NCBI RefSeq assembly: GCF_900103715.1
Contig: NZ_FNHL01000005.1
Location: forward strand, 150,767 to 214,766
Source: Halogranum gelatinilyticum
GTDB lineage: Archaea; Halobacteriota; Halobacteria; Halobacteriales; Haloferacaceae
Reading direction: 5' to 3'
Length of the DNA: 64,000 nucleotides
Part shown: piece by piece, positions 33,512 to 42,939 of the stretch
Numbering within the stretch: the first letter of the stretch is position 1
Layout: each line of letters begins with the position of its first letter
Notes under the pieces: generated by a model
The model's input: only the letters and a program-made list of their open reading frames with translations
What the model was told of the DNA's origin: nothing
Databases searched by the model: none
Program-made: the position numbers and the translations under genes

Positions 33512-34690
33512 TCACGAGCGGGGTTCGGTTATCATGGGGAGGTCGTACTCTGGGTCCTCTAAGTCGAAGCGGTCGATAGCGAACCGGTCCAGAGAGAATT
33601 CCGTCTCCGTCCCAGTCAAAATCGACTGCACTGCAACGGCGATGACAGGTGCGAGTGACACAGCACCACGACTGCCGTCGGCGACGACTAGCCCATCGAC
33701 GTCGCCGACTTCGTCGATGACGGGTACCTGGTCCGGCGTGATGGTGATCCCCTCCGGACAGTGGTGTTCACCGCCGTCGACGTACTCCAGTCCGCCGTCG
33801 AATCCCGTAAAGAGCTGTGGGAGGAGTTTACCGACTTTCTCTTGAGCCTCTTCAGGGAAGTCCCGGGGAATACTGTCGAGATCCTCGATCCAATACTCGT
33901 CACCGACTAGGAGATCGCCGTCGGCGTTTGGCCCTATGAGCGTCCCGCGGCCGGAGGTCGTGGGTACCGATCCGCTGAACGACGGATCGCCCCGAACCGC
34001 TGCTGCGCAAATGACGAACGGCCGGACGGGAAGGTCGGTGAACTCCGCTACCACCGACTCGGTGTGTGTACCAGCCGCGACGACGACACTGTCACACTGG
34101 ACGAGGTCACCGGTATCGGTCGTCACACCGGCGACGCTGCCGGCTTCCGTCTCGATTCCTGTAACCTCCGTCCCGAACTCGAACTCCGCACCCCTTCGCT
34201 CGGCGCGCTCTTTCATCGCCCTGAGATACGGGCGCGGCTTGACGTAGCCCGCCTCGGTGTCGACGATGCCGCCGACGAAGCCTTCGAGGTTCAATACGTC
34301 CGGATACGCTTCGGCGAGTTCGTCAGCGTTGAAGTACTCGATACCGGGGATCTTCTCGGCGTTCTCGCGCATCTTCCGCGTCTCGGGGGTATTGATGTCT
34401 TCTTCGTCGACTAGACTGATGAAGGGTTGGTCGTAGAACTCGAACCCGCCGGTTGCCGACAGTTCCCTGAAATAGTCGCGGATCTTCGCCGTCACGCCTG
34501 GGATATACTCGCCTTCGAGGAAGAACCACCAATCCGAGATAAACGCGCTCGCGTTCGCCGACGCACTCTCCTCGAGTTCGCCCTTCTCCAGAACGAGAAC
34601 GTCGTGGTCGTCTGCGAGATGGTCGGCAGTGCTGCATCCGATGGAACCTGCGCCTATCACGACAACGTCGTAGCTGTCTACCTGTGGCAT
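33512..34690 (-). CDS. FAD-dependent DAO-type oxidoreductase
   Basis: A 392-residue protein with an N-terminal Rossmann motif (YDVVVIGAGSIGCSTADHLA) and the DAO-family architecture (SASANAS, GGIVDTEAGYVKPRPYLRAM, VVVAAGTHTE, C-terminal VADGSRGAVSLAPVIA). Such enzymes oxidise glycine, D-amino acids, sarcosine or related amines. The usual G-F/H-x-G-H-G-x near the C-terminus is GSRGAVSLAP, so substrate type is uncertain. The ATG at 34690 begins the conserved N-terminus. Two TTTGY-N5-ACAAA elements lie upstream. The gene is probably part of the IclR-controlled catabolic set. Confidence 0.78.
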   Translation of the reverse strand: MPQVDSYDVVVIGAGSIGCSTADHLADDHDVLVLEKGELEESASANASAFISDWWFFLEGEYIPGVTAKIRDYFRELSATGGFEFYDQPFISLVDEEDINTPETRKMRENAEKIPGIEYFNADELAEAYPDVLNLEGFVGGIVDTEAGYVKPRPYLRAMKERAERRGAEFEFGTEVTGIETEAGSVAGVTTDTGDLVQCDSVVVAAGTHTESVVAEFTDLPVRPFVICAAAVRGDPSFSGSVPTTSGRGTLIGPNADGDLLVGDEYWIEDLDSIPRDFPEEAQEKVGKLLPQLFTGFDGGLEYVDGGEHHCPEGITITPDQVPVIDEVGDVDGLVVADGSRGAVSLAPVIAVAVQSILTGTETEFSLDRFAIDRFDLEDPEYDLPMITEPRS

Positions 34691-34778
34691 ATTTGAATTC
34701 ACCAGCCGAGCATTATTATTTCTATTGATAGTGGCGCTCACCACTACTCGAGTGAAGATATTCGCTCTACCCGTTTTA

Positions 34779-34795
34779 GTTTGTTGTATACAAAT
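34779..34795. promoter_or_regulatory. Putative IclR operator GTTTGTTGTATACAAAT
   Basis: TTTGT and ACAAA half-sites with a 5-bp spacer, 89-105 bp upstream of the DAO-type gene start. It matches sites at 42765 and 42915 in both arms. Confidence 0.5.
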
Positions 34796-34949
34796 ATCAC
34801 TAGGTAGGGGGTCTGATACAGTCGATAGACTTTCTGGGATAATAGGGGATCGATCGGTTTTGGAAACCCGATTCAGCATCTGGACTACCGGCTACTTCCC
34901 ATCCGATGATACGGACGAGAGAATTACAGCCATAGTGCTGTAATCCTAT

Positions 34950-34966
34950 GTTTGCTATTCACAAAT
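34950..34966. promoter_or_regulatory. Putative IclR operator GTTTGCTATTCACAAAT
   Basis: TTTGC-N5-ACAAA, one arm mismatch from the perfect motif, as at 43757-43771. It is 260 bp upstream of the DAO-type gene. Confidence 0.35.
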
Positions 34967-35243
34967 TTGTCTACCAGCTTCACTCAGATACTGGGGAACA
35001 GTGGAGCGGAAGTCGGCACGGTGGTGCCGACACTTCTGCGCCCGTCGCATTAATGTTGAGTATCTGTTAATCTAGTCGCCGATTCACTTCGCCGCTTGGC
35101 GAGAAAAGTGTCTGGCAGAGAGTCGTCGAGTGCCCCTATGAGTCGATTCACTATTCAGACCGACTCGCTCTGGCCAGTAATTCGATTCCGAGTAATTCAG
35201 AGCAGAAAGAAGCCGGGGAGATTCGCGCCGTCGGGTCCTGCGT

Positions 35244-36218
35244 TCAGATCTCGGAGATGGGTTCACCGCGGATGTCGCTTCGACGGATCGCGTCAACCAG
35301 TTCCATGTTCCGGGTCGCACGCGTCATGTCCGTCCGGGGCGTCGTGTCCTCGTCAAGACAGCGCGCGAAGTGGAGTACTTCCTTCTCGTACTGACCGACT
35401 GGGTCGAACGTCTCGGCCAGTGACTCGCCGTCGATCTCCCCTCGAATCGTTGCCCCGACGTCCTCCGGCGTGTCGAAGGCATCTTTGACTTCGAACCAGC
35501 CGTTCTCCGCTTCGACGCGGTAGAACTGAGTGAGCGGCGACTCGAAACTCGACGAGAGCTGTGCCGTCGCGCCGGAGTCGTACTCGAAAATCGCCTTCAT
35601 GTTCGTGTCCGTCCCGCAGTCGCGGGCGTCGACCAGCGTTCCGTAGATCGACTGGGGAGTTCCGAGCATGGAGCGCACGAGGTCGACAGGATAGTAGCCG
35701 ATGTCCATTAGACTCCCGCCCGCCAAGTCGCCGTCGAGACGGATGTCGTCCGTCCGGTCGAGGTGGAAGGAGAACCGCGCGGTGACGGAGCTGACCCCCG
35801 ACAGATCCTCATTGACCAACTCGAGTGCGCGTTCGGTCCGCGGGTGGTAGGCGTACATCAACCCCTCCATGACGAGAGAGTCGGTGTTTCCCACGTAGGA
35901 GCGGAGGTCGTGGGCCTCGTCGGCGTCCGCGGTCAGCGGCTTTTCACAGAGGACATGCCGACCATTGTCGACGGCCCGTTTCGTCCACTCGGCATGGAGA
36001 CCGTTCGGTAGAGGGTTGTAGACGGCATCGATGTCACTGTCGGCCAGGAGCGAATCGTAGGACTCGTAGACCTCCTCGATGTCGTACTTATCGGCCACCT
36101 GCCGCGCCCGAGAGAAGTTCCGGGAGGAGATGGCAGTGACTTCGTGGTTCGTACGCTTGATTGCGGGGATCACGTGTTTGACGCCGATGTTCGCTGTACT
36201 TAGGATTCCGAACTTCAT
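35244..36218 (-). CDS. Gfo/Idh/MocA family dehydrogenase
   Basis: A 324-residue protein. The N-terminal NAD(P)-binding domain starts MKFGILSTANIGVKHVIPAI. The conserved EKP motif is present in HVLCEKPLTADADEA, followed by EGLMYAYHPRT and GGSLMDIGYYPVDLVRSMLG, the catalytic-domain signature. This is close to the group containing archaeal xylose/glucose-fructose dehydrogenases, so a sugar or polyol is a likely substrate. The gene lies between the DAO enzyme and the permeases and may act on the imported compound. Confidence 0.82.
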   Translation of the reverse strand: MKFGILSTANIGVKHVIPAIKRTNHEVTAISSRNFSRARQVADKYDIEEVYESYDSLLADSDIDAVYNPLPNGLHAEWTKRAVDNGRHVLCEKPLTADADEAHDLRSYVGNTDSLVMEGLMYAYHPRTERALELVNEDLSGVSSVTARFSFHLDRTDDIRLDGDLAGGSLMDIGYYPVDLVRSMLGTPQSIYGTLVDARDCGTDTNMKAIFEYDSGATAQLSSSFESPLTQFYRVEAENGWFEVKDAFDTPEDVGATIRGEIDGESLAETFDPVGQYEKEVLHFARCLDEDTTPRTDMTRATRNMELVDAIRRSDIRGEPISEI

Positions 36219-36370
36219 GTACGAAAGACGATGGGTGAGAAACTTAGGCGTACCGGTTTGACAGTGTATCACACGCGTCTGGGGTGGTTTCCCTCGACTG
36301 AGCCGTCGAAAACGAACCGGCGTGAAAAGAGACGTGCGAAGAGTGAGACGGCGGGTAGAACAGCTCCCGT

Positions 36371-37264
36371 TCAGTCGGAGTGTACCTTCGAGTCCATTAC
36401 GTCCCGGAGTGCGTCGCCAATCAGATTGAAGCCCATGATCGTGAACCCAAGTGCCAGACTCGGCCACAGCATGAACCAGATTGACGAATGCAGGTGACTG
36501 CGGGAGACGGAGATCATGTAGCCCCAGTCGGGGAACGGTGGCTGCGTACCGAGCCCGAGGAACGAGAGCGATGTTCCGATGAGGATACCGAAGCCGACAC
36601 GGATCGACGCCTCGACCAGAATGGGCGAACTCACGTTCGGGAGAATCTCGCGGAATGCGATGCGGTAGACGGACTCTCCACGCGCCTCCGCGGCCGTGAT
36701 GTACTCCTCGTTCTTCACTGAGAGGGTACTGCTCCGTGTGATACGCGCAATACCAGGGGTGAAGACGACGCCGATAGCAAGGATCGTGTTTACGATTCCG
36801 GAGCCCAGTACTGTCACGACGAGCAGAGCCAGCAACAGCGAAGGGATACTGAGCAACGTGTCCATCAGCCGCATCATCACCTCATCGAACCGCCCGCCAA
36901 GGTAGCCCGAGACGATACCGATGGGGACGCCGAATACTAGTCCGAACGCAGTCGAAACGAGTCCGATGATGATGCTCGCACGGCCACCGTAGAGTACCCG
37001 TGACAGCAGGTCGCGGCCGTAGTTGTCAGTGCCGAGGAGATACTGCCCACCCGGCCCAGCGAACTTGTCGGCGACGTGGGTCGCCGTGGGGTCGTATGGT
37101 GCGATCAATGGTGCCGCGAGGCTCAACACGAGGATGGGTGCGAGAAAGCACACGCTGATGAACCCTTTTCTCGTGGAGAGTAGTCCGAACAAGACGCTCG
37201 AAACACGACTTGTCAACGGTTCCGTAATTTGTACCGACTCAGTGGTGGATTCGCCAGTTGACAT
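36371..37264 (-). CDS. ABC transporter permease, DppC type
   Basis: A 297-residue protein with six helices. The LLGTDNYGRDLLSRVLYGGR and EYITAAEARGESVYRIAFREILPN segments are diagnostic of DppC/OppC. Its start directly abuts (1-bp overlap with) the stop of the DppB-type gene, so the two form one operon reading leftward. Base composition and codon use are less GC-biased than in the transporter at 24-30 kb. Confidence 0.87.
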   Translation of the reverse strand: MSTGESTTESVQITEPLTSRVSSVLFGLLSTRKGFISVCFLAPILVLSLAAPLIAPYDPTATHVADKFAGPGGQYLLGTDNYGRDLLSRVLYGGRASIIIGLVSTAFGLVFGVPIGIVSGYLGGRFDEVMMRLMDTLLSIPSLLLALLVVTVLGSGIVNTILAIGVVFTPGIARITRSSTLSVKNEEYITAAEARGESVYRIAFREILPNVSSPILVEASIRVGFGILIGTSLSFLGLGTQPPFPDWGYMISVSRSHLHSSIWFMLWPSLALGFTIMGFNLIGDALRDVMDSKVHSD

Positions 37265-38229
37265 TATTGTTCCTCTCCGTATTCGATCCGCGGATCCAGA
37301 TACGTGTACAGCACGTCAGCCGTGAGATTCGAGAAGGCATACACGATGGCCAGTAGCATGACCGTCACTTGGATAACCGGCAAGTCTCGCGCCTGAATCG
37401 ACCGGACGAGGAGCCTGCCGAGGCCGGGGAACGTGAATACCTCTTCGACGACAACGATGCTCCCAAGAAGGTAGCCGACGTTCAGCGTGAGTAGAGTGAT
37501 CGTCGGCAGCAGTCCGTTTCTGAGTGCGTGCCGAGAGATGACTTTCGTCTCACTCAGTCCTTTAAGCCGCGCCGAGCGCACGTAGTCTTTCCGTAGAACT
37601 TCGACGACTTCCGACCGGGTCAGCCGCATCACGTGCGCAGTCAAGATAATCGATAACGTGACGCTCGGCAGTATCAGATGTTTCGCCCACGTGACCACCC
37701 CTGAACTCAGCGGCTCGTAGCCACCGTAGGGAAGGATCTGGAAGACTGGACCGGTAAAGAGCGCGATGAACGCCGTTCCGATGACGAATTCGGGCATGCT
37801 GACACCGATGTAGCCACCCGCGCTAGCTAGAAGGTCCCAGATAGAGTCACGCTTTATCGCCGCGAGGACGCCCAGCGGTATCGCTGTCACCGTCACGAGA
37901 ACTGATGTGATAGCTGCAAGTTGTGCCGACCGGACAAGACGGGGGAAGATGAGTTCCGCGACCGCCTGACGGTTTGAAAAGCTGGTCCCCCAGTCGCCGG
38001 TCACGAACCCGACCAACCAATCGAAGTACTGAACGTACCACGCGCGGTTCAACCCGAGCTGCTGCTCGATGGCGGCGATGCTTTCCTCCGTCGCCTGCTT
38101 GCCCAAGATCATGACTGCCGCGTTACCCGGCAGCAGTTGTGTGATGGCGAAGATGATCAGGGAGATCAACAGGAGCGTCACCCCGATATATCCCATCCGC
38201 TTGACTAGGTATACGCTAAATTCGGACAT
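37264..38229 (-). CDS. ABC transporter permease, DppB type
   Basis: A 321-residue protein starting MSEFSVYLVKRMGYIG, with the classic FAITQLLPGNAAVMILG loop after helix 1 and the coupling loop KDYVRSARLKGLSETKV. It is the first gene of the leftward operon and is divergent from the fused ATPase gene across 194 bp. The ATG at 38229 is preferred over 38253 by family alignment. Confidence 0.87.
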   Translation of the reverse strand: MSEFSVYLVKRMGYIGVTLLLISLIIFAITQLLPGNAAVMILGKQATEESIAAIEQQLGLNRAWYVQYFDWLVGFVTGDWGTSFSNRQAVAELIFPRLVRSAQLAAITSVLVTVTAIPLGVLAAIKRDSIWDLLASAGGYIGVSMPEFVIGTAFIALFTGPVFQILPYGGYEPLSSGVVTWAKHLILPSVTLSIILTAHVMRLTRSEVVEVLRKDYVRSARLKGLSETKVISRHALRNGLLPTITLLTLNVGYLLGSIVVVEEVFTFPGLGRLLVRSIQARDLPVIQVTVMLLAIVYAFSNLTADVLYTYLDPRIEYGEEQ

Positions 38230-38383
38230 GCTACATGAGTTCAACCCTCTCACATTGTCTTATATCTTTCCCCCTGTGAACCGCACAGGCCGTTACAGGG
38301 TTATACGAGGACGAAGTACGCGACAGTCGACAGTCTGAGAGAGCTGACGACGGACGGCACCATCGAAACCCAGTATCCTGTGA

Positions 38384-38402
38384 GAAACATATTTATATCG
38401 GG
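38384..38402 (+). promoter_or_regulatory. Promoter element GAAACATATTTATATCGGG
   Basis: A TATA box centred near 38395, about 29 bp before the ATG at 38424, implies a nearly leaderless transcript. The sequence is nearly the same as at 23928-23944. Confidence 0.5.
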
Positions 38403-38423
38403 CTGTACACAGTTTGCGTAGGA

Positions 38424-40496
38424 ATGAGGGCTGTTAGTGAAACTCATACCGGTCAAGACGACCGTTCAGTACTTTCCGTCGATGATCTGTCCGTCGAGTA
38501 TCGAACCGACGACGGGGCGGTTAAGGCGGTTCGCGAAGTCTCGCTCCACATCGAACCCGGCGAGACGCTCGGTATCGCTGGCGAAAGCGGGAGCGGAAAG
38601 AGTACCCTCGCGCTCGCAATCCTCCGGTATCTGGAGGGGAACGGCCGAATCACGGGTGGGACAATCGAGTACGACGGACGATCCGTCCTCGATCTCTCCT
38701 CACGGGAACTCAAAGAACTCCGTGGTAACGAGATCGCTCATGTTCCGCAGGACCCGAACACGTCACTGAACCCGAGTATGACGGTCGGCGACCAGATCGC
38801 GGAGGTTGTCCGGACCCACCGCGATGTCTCGCGGTCGGAGGCAATGGAACAGACGTACGAGGTACTTCACGAGGTCAACCTCCCAGACCCGGAGACGAAC
38901 GCCTCGCAGTATCCGCACGAACTTTCCGGCGGCCAACAGCAGCGCGTCCTCTTGGCTATCGCCTTGGCGTGCCAACCGCAGCTTCTCATCCTCGACGAAC
39001 CGACGACCGGGTTGGACGTTACTACGCAGGCAAAGATTCTCGACCTCATCGACGACCTCATCGAGGAGCGGGACACAAGCGTCCTGCTCATCACGCACAA
39101 TCTCGGCGTTATTAACCAAATCTCCGACCGGGTTGGCATCATGTACGCTGGCGAGATCATGGAGGTGGGAGCGACGGACGAGGTGTTCCGTTCGCCGACG
39201 AACCCCTATACCCAGGGATTACTTGCGTCGTTACCGCAGGGAGAGGGCCGCCGTCTAAAGCCCATCCCCGGTCAGATCGGTGATCTACGGACGATCCCGG
39301 ACGGCTGCGTCTTCGCCGATCGATGTGAGTTTGCGACCGACGAATGTCGAGAGGGCTCTATCGAGAAGGTGAGCGTCGACGGTAACCCATCACATCTGAC
39401 TCGCTGTCGCCGGTGGGAGCATGCGGTGGCGAACCCCATTCAGGCGGACACTCAGACGCTTGAACGCAAGAAGGAGTCCGAACGGCCGACACTCATCGAA
39501 GCGCGGAACGTCACGAAATATTTCGGCGGGAGTTCGTTCCTTGACCGCGTGTTCGACGGCGAACCACCGGTCAAGGCCGTTGACGGCGTGGATCTACACG
39601 TCCGTGAAGCGGAGACGCTCGGTATCGTCGGCGAGTCCGGCTGTGGAAAGAGTACTCTGGGTTCGGTACTGTTGAACCTTCTCCCGTCCACAGACGGGGA
39701 GATCTCCTTCCGAGGGACAGCGTTCGATGAGATGAAAGACAGCGACTGGAAGGAGTTCCGCTCGGAGTGTCAGGTGGTGTTCCAGAACCCGCATTCGAGT
39801 CTGAACCCCAAGCACACGGTCGGACAGGCGATAAAGCGGCCGTTGGAGCTGTTTACTGACCAGTCCGAGGACGAACAGCGAGAGCGTGTCGCGGAACTCC
39901 TGACGCGGGTCGGTCTCCAGCCGAGCTACGCAAACCGCTATCCGCGGGACCTCTCCGGGGGTGAGAAACAACGCGTCGCCATTGCCCGCGCGTTCTCGGT
40001 TAACCCCTCGTTCGTCGTACTTGATGAACCTGTCTCGGCGCTCGACGTCAGCGTCCAGGCAAGCATCCTCAACCTACTGACCGAACTCCAAGCGGAGTAC
40101 GGCACCTCCTATCTGCTTATCAGCCACGATTTCAGTGTCGTCAACTACATCAGCGACCGGATCGCTGTCATGTATCTCGGCAACTTCGTCGAGATTGGAT
40201 CGACCGAGTCGGTCTTCGAGCCGCCGTTCCACCCGTACACGCGTGCGTTGCTGTCGAATATCCCGTCAGCGGATCCGGACGTGGAGCGAGAGCGGATCTT
40301 CCTTGAAGGCGACGTTCCGAGCGCGCGGGACCCACCGTCGGGCTGTCCGTTCCGGACTCGGTGTCCGCAGAAGATCGGAGACGTCTGCGAACGGGACGTC
40401 CCGACGCTCGAAGCTGTTGACCCCGATGACCCGAATCACTTGATCTCGTGTCACCTCGACAACGAGGAGATGACGCCGACAGAAGACTTACTGTAA
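38424..40496 (+). CDS. Fused two-domain ABC ATPase (DppD-DppF)
   Basis: A 690-residue protein containing two complete ATPase units. Unit 1 has Walker A GESGSGKST, signature LSGGQQQRV, Walker B LLILDEPTTGLD and a tail with CVFADRCEFATDEC. Unit 2, from about residue 355, has Walker A GESGCGKST, LSGGEKQRV, VVLDEPVSALD and CPFRTRCPQKIGDVC. Both have the oligopeptide/dipeptide C-terminal domain. The fusion supplies both ATPases for the divergent permease pair and the nearby binding protein. Confidence 0.9.
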   Translation: MRAVSETHTGQDDRSVLSVDDLSVEYRTDDGAVKAVREVSLHIEPGETLGIAGESGSGKSTLALAILRYLEGNGRITGGTIEYDGRSVLDLSSRELKELRGNEIAHVPQDPNTSLNPSMTVGDQIAEVVRTHRDVSRSEAMEQTYEVLHEVNLPDPETNASQYPHELSGGQQQRVLLAIALACQPQLLILDEPTTGLDVTTQAKILDLIDDLIEERDTSVLLITHNLGVINQISDRVGIMYAGEIMEVGATDEVFRSPTNPYTQGLLASLPQGEGRRLKPIPGQIGDLRTIPDGCVFADRCEFATDECREGSIEKVSVDGNPSHLTRCRRWEHAVANPIQADTQTLERKKESERPTLIEARNVTKYFGGSSFLDRVFDGEPPVKAVDGVDLHVREAETLGIVGESGCGKSTLGSVLLNLLPSTDGEISFRGTAFDEMKDSDWKEFRSECQVVFQNPHSSLNPKHTVGQAIKRPLELFTDQSEDEQRERVAELLTRVGLQPSYANRYPRDLSGGEKQRVAIARAFSVNPSFVVLDEPVSALDVSVQASILNLLTELQAEYGTSYLLISHDFSVVNYISDRIAVMYLGNFVEIGSTESVFEPPFHPYTRALLSNIPSADPDVERERIFLEGDVPSARDPPSGCPFRTRCPQKIGDVCERDVPTLEAVDPDDPNHLISCHLDNEEMTPTEDLL

Positions 40497-40871
40497 CGCG
40501 CGTCTCCGCTGCAAAACTCGTTGCTGAACCATCCTATTCTCTGACTGTCCACGTTGCGGGAGCGGTGCCACCGTGGGATACGCCACTGGGCTGACGTGAC
40601 TGACGACGTGACAGAAATCGTGTGCGACCCGCTGGTTGGAACAGGGACCGCCGCTTCGCTCGGTGGGATTGTATCGGCATAAACGGTGCGCGGGAGCGCG
40701 CGGTGACTCAACGCGAGAGGTCGCGTCGCAGTCTGAGGTGCCGCGTGTGTCGGTTCGACTCGGGTCGAACCAGCCCATGGTTCGGTTAATCGCCGTGGCC
40801 GCGCGCAGAGTCTACGCGGTGTTGATGTCGGTCTCGGTGCTCGTCAGACGGTGTTCTCTCGCGAACCCCGA
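40497..40871. other. Intergenic region between convergent genes
   Basis: No gene is recognised. A perfect 8-bp stem with a TCGG loop (40752-40771) is the only marked structure and may end transcription of either convergent gene. Confidence 0.45.
40752..40771. terminator. Hairpin GGTTCGAC-TCGG-GTCGAACC
   Basis: A perfect 8-bp inverted repeat with a 4-nt loop between two genes that end toward each other. No T-run follows, so a terminator role is only plausible. Confidence 0.3.
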
Positions 40872-42560
40872 TTACTTCGTCGGCGCGTCTGGGCCGAGTG
40901 CGTACTCGTCGGGGTAGATCTGATATGCGAGCGGGTTGAGTTCGTACTTATTGACGTAGTTCTTTGAGGCTCCGATGGTATCGATGTAGAACGATATCGC
41001 GTACGGCCCCTGGTCGCGCATGAGCTGCTGGGCAGTCCGCATATACTGCTGTTTCTGGTCTACATCGGTCTCCGCGATTGCCTTGTCGACGACCTCGTCG
41101 AACTCCTCGTTCGACCAGTCGGATTCGCCGTTCCAGTTGCCCTCCGAGTGCAGCATGAGCTTCATGAAGTTCGCTCCGCTGATACGCATCCCGTAGGCAC
41201 CGACGTAGAACGGAGACTTCTTCCAGACAGTCGCACTCCAGTTGTCGTAGCTCATCGTTTCGAGTTCAAACTCGATACCGACTTCTTTAAGCTGCTCTTG
41301 CATCAGCACAGCAGTCCCCCGCATATGTGGGATGTTGCTGGCCGTCTGGAGCGTGAGGTCGAACTCTTCGGTGAGGTTGATGCCATCGGGGTAGCCCGCC
41401 TCCGCAAGCAGTTCTCTCGACTTCTCGAGGTCGCGATCGGGCGCGCCGATATCCGAGTAGTACTCGTACGCCGGCGAGAGCAGCGAATCCTGGCCGATGG
41501 TACCGAGCCCGTCCTGAACCGCATTCAGGATCGCCTCGCGGTCGATGGCATGCTTGACTGCTTGGCGGACCCGTGGATCGGACCACGGCTCGACGCTCAC
41601 GTTCATCACGAAGTTCGCGATCTCACCACCCGGCGTCCGATGGGCAGTCACGCTGTTGAGACTTTGAAGCTGCCCCCACTGGCCATAGCCAGGCTGCCAA
41701 ATGATGTCGATGTCGCCTGACCGGAGCGCGTTGACTTGGTTACTCTTCTCGGGGATGGTGATCTGGCTGATACGGTCGATGTACGGGAGCGACTCGCCGT
41801 CGTCACCCGTCCGGTAGTAATCCTCGTACGCGACCCCGACGAGTTGGTCGCCCGGCGCGAACGACTCTAAGGTGAAGGCACCTGACCCGTGCTCTTCGGT
41901 TCCGAGTGCTTGACGCTTCTCGGAGTCGGTGACGATATCCTCAGGGACGATAGAGCCCCACCCCTTCGAGACGAGCTTATGGAAGTCGGAGTTCTGCGTT
42001 CCAAGAGTGAACTTGACCGTCCGCTCGTCGACGGCCTCAACCTGCTGGATGTCACCCATCGTCCCCATGCCGGGGCTCCCGACGTCCTCGTCGTATACTG
42101 TCTCAAACGTCGCCTTCACGTCGGAGGCGGTCACCGAACTTCCGTCGTGGAACGTTGCCTCGCGCAGCGTGAACGTCCACTCGTCGGAGGCGTCATTCGA
42201 CGACCAGTCCTCTGCCAGATCGCCGTACGGTTCGAGGTTAGGGTCGACGCGCGTGAGCGTGGAGTAGAACAGCTTCACACCCCATCGCTGAGGGAACTTC
42301 GACTGCATCATCACCGGGTTGATGGTCGTCGTCTCCGGCGTGATGGCGATCCGGAGATGGCCGCCACGTTGATCGCCGGACCCCGACGACGAGTCGGTGC
42401 CCTGATCCGAGCCCGAACCCGACGACGTCCCCGCCGTTCCCTCCTGGTTCGAGTCACCCGTGCAGCCGGCGATACCTGTTACAGCACTTCCACCGAGCAG
42501 TCCTAGATACCGTCGCCTATCGAGCGCGGTATCGGAATCTGTCGCTAACTCATAGCGCAT
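40872..42560 (-). CDS. ABC transporter substrate-binding lipoprotein (family 5)
   Basis: A 562-residue protein with a Tat motif (LDRRRYLGLLGGSA) and lipobox IAGC (Cys about 33). A Ser/Gly-rich linker follows, then an SBP_bac_5 domain (EDWSSNDASDEWTFTLREATFHDGSSVTASDV, VRQAVKHAIDREAIL). It should serve the permeases at 36.4-38.2 kb and the fused ATPase. The ligand is unknown; neighbouring amine and sugar oxidoreductases suggest an amino-sugar, opine or N-methylated compound. A TATA-like AATATTTATTAAT lies just upstream on the minus strand. Confidence 0.85.
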   Translation of the reverse strand: MRYELATDSDTALDRRRYLGLLGGSAVTGIAGCTGDSNQEGTAGTSSGSGSDQGTDSSSGSGDQRGGHLRIAITPETTTINPVMMQSKFPQRWGVKLFYSTLTRVDPNLEPYGDLAEDWSSNDASDEWTFTLREATFHDGSSVTASDVKATFETVYDEDVGSPGMGTMGDIQQVEAVDERTVKFTLGTQNSDFHKLVSKGWGSIVPEDIVTDSEKRQALGTEEHGSGAFTLESFAPGDQLVGVAYEDYYRTGDDGESLPYIDRISQITIPEKSNQVNALRSGDIDIIWQPGYGQWGQLQSLNSVTAHRTPGGEIANFVMNVSVEPWSDPRVRQAVKHAIDREAILNAVQDGLGTIGQDSLLSPAYEYYSDIGAPDRDLEKSRELLAEAGYPDGINLTEEFDLTLQTASNIPHMRGTAVLMQEQLKEVGIEFELETMSYDNWSATVWKKSPFYVGAYGMRISGANFMKLMLHSEGNWNGESDWSNEEFDEVVDKAIAETDVDQKQQYMRTAQQLMRDQGPYAISFYIDTIGASKNYVNKYELNPLAYQIYPDEYALGPDAPTK

Positions 42561-42764
42561 TGCACGTCAAAGACTGACATACGCATTAATAAATATTTGG
42601 GTGATCAGAAATTCAGCCGTTCCACGGGGACGGGACTGCGGCTCAAACCGCGAGCGGCTTGCTCACACCACCAAGACCGTCGATGCTGTCAGTAATCGTC
42701 TTTCACGCTCGTGACCGAAGCCGCTCTTGGTCGCAAGCGAGGGCGTTCACACCCTGGTACCGTT

Positions 42765-42781
42765 ATTTGTGGTACACAAAT
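42765..42781. promoter_or_regulatory. Putative IclR operator, perfect palindrome
   Basis: ATTTGTG-GTA-CACAAAT has perfect 7-bp arms. IclR-family proteins usually bind palindromes of about 15 bp. It lies 205 bp upstream of the binding-protein gene. Confidence 0.55.
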
Positions 42782-42914
42782 CAGATATCGGCAGCAGTCC
42801 CACAGTCCATTACATCTCTATGTTTGTAATAGAACCCACCGTTAAGCACAGCAGAGCCGGCACCGCGCGTATCTATACCACGAAGACACAGACACGCACG
42901 TACAAACCAGCACT

Positions 42915-42931
42915 GTTTGTCATACACAAAT
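42915..42931. promoter_or_regulatory. Putative IclR operator GTTTGTCATACACAAAT
   Basis: The same right arm as at 42765 and the same TTTGT left core. It sits 9 bp beyond the 3' end of the IclR gene. Confidence 0.5.
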
Positions 42932-42939
42932 CGACTGCA

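Larger units (their letters stand above)
34691..35243. other. AT-rich intergenic region with two operator-like motifs
   Basis: No gene is recognised. Elements GTTTGTTGTATACAAAT (34779-34795) and GTTTGCTATTCACAAAT (34950-34966) match the motif found around the IclR gene. The second runs into a perfect palindrome ACAAATTTGT (34961-34970). Confidence 0.5.
42561..42939. other. Intergenic region with two operator-like palindromes
   Basis: No gene is recognised. The stretch separates the IclR gene from the binding-protein gene and contains two copies of the TTTGT-N5-ACAAA motif plus the binding-protein promoter. Confidence 0.5.

Noticed and set aside
40750..40775. GGTTCGACTC resembling a tRNA T-arm
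   Set aside because: No acceptor, D-arm or anticodon arm can be drawn around it; the bases pair better as a simple hairpin.
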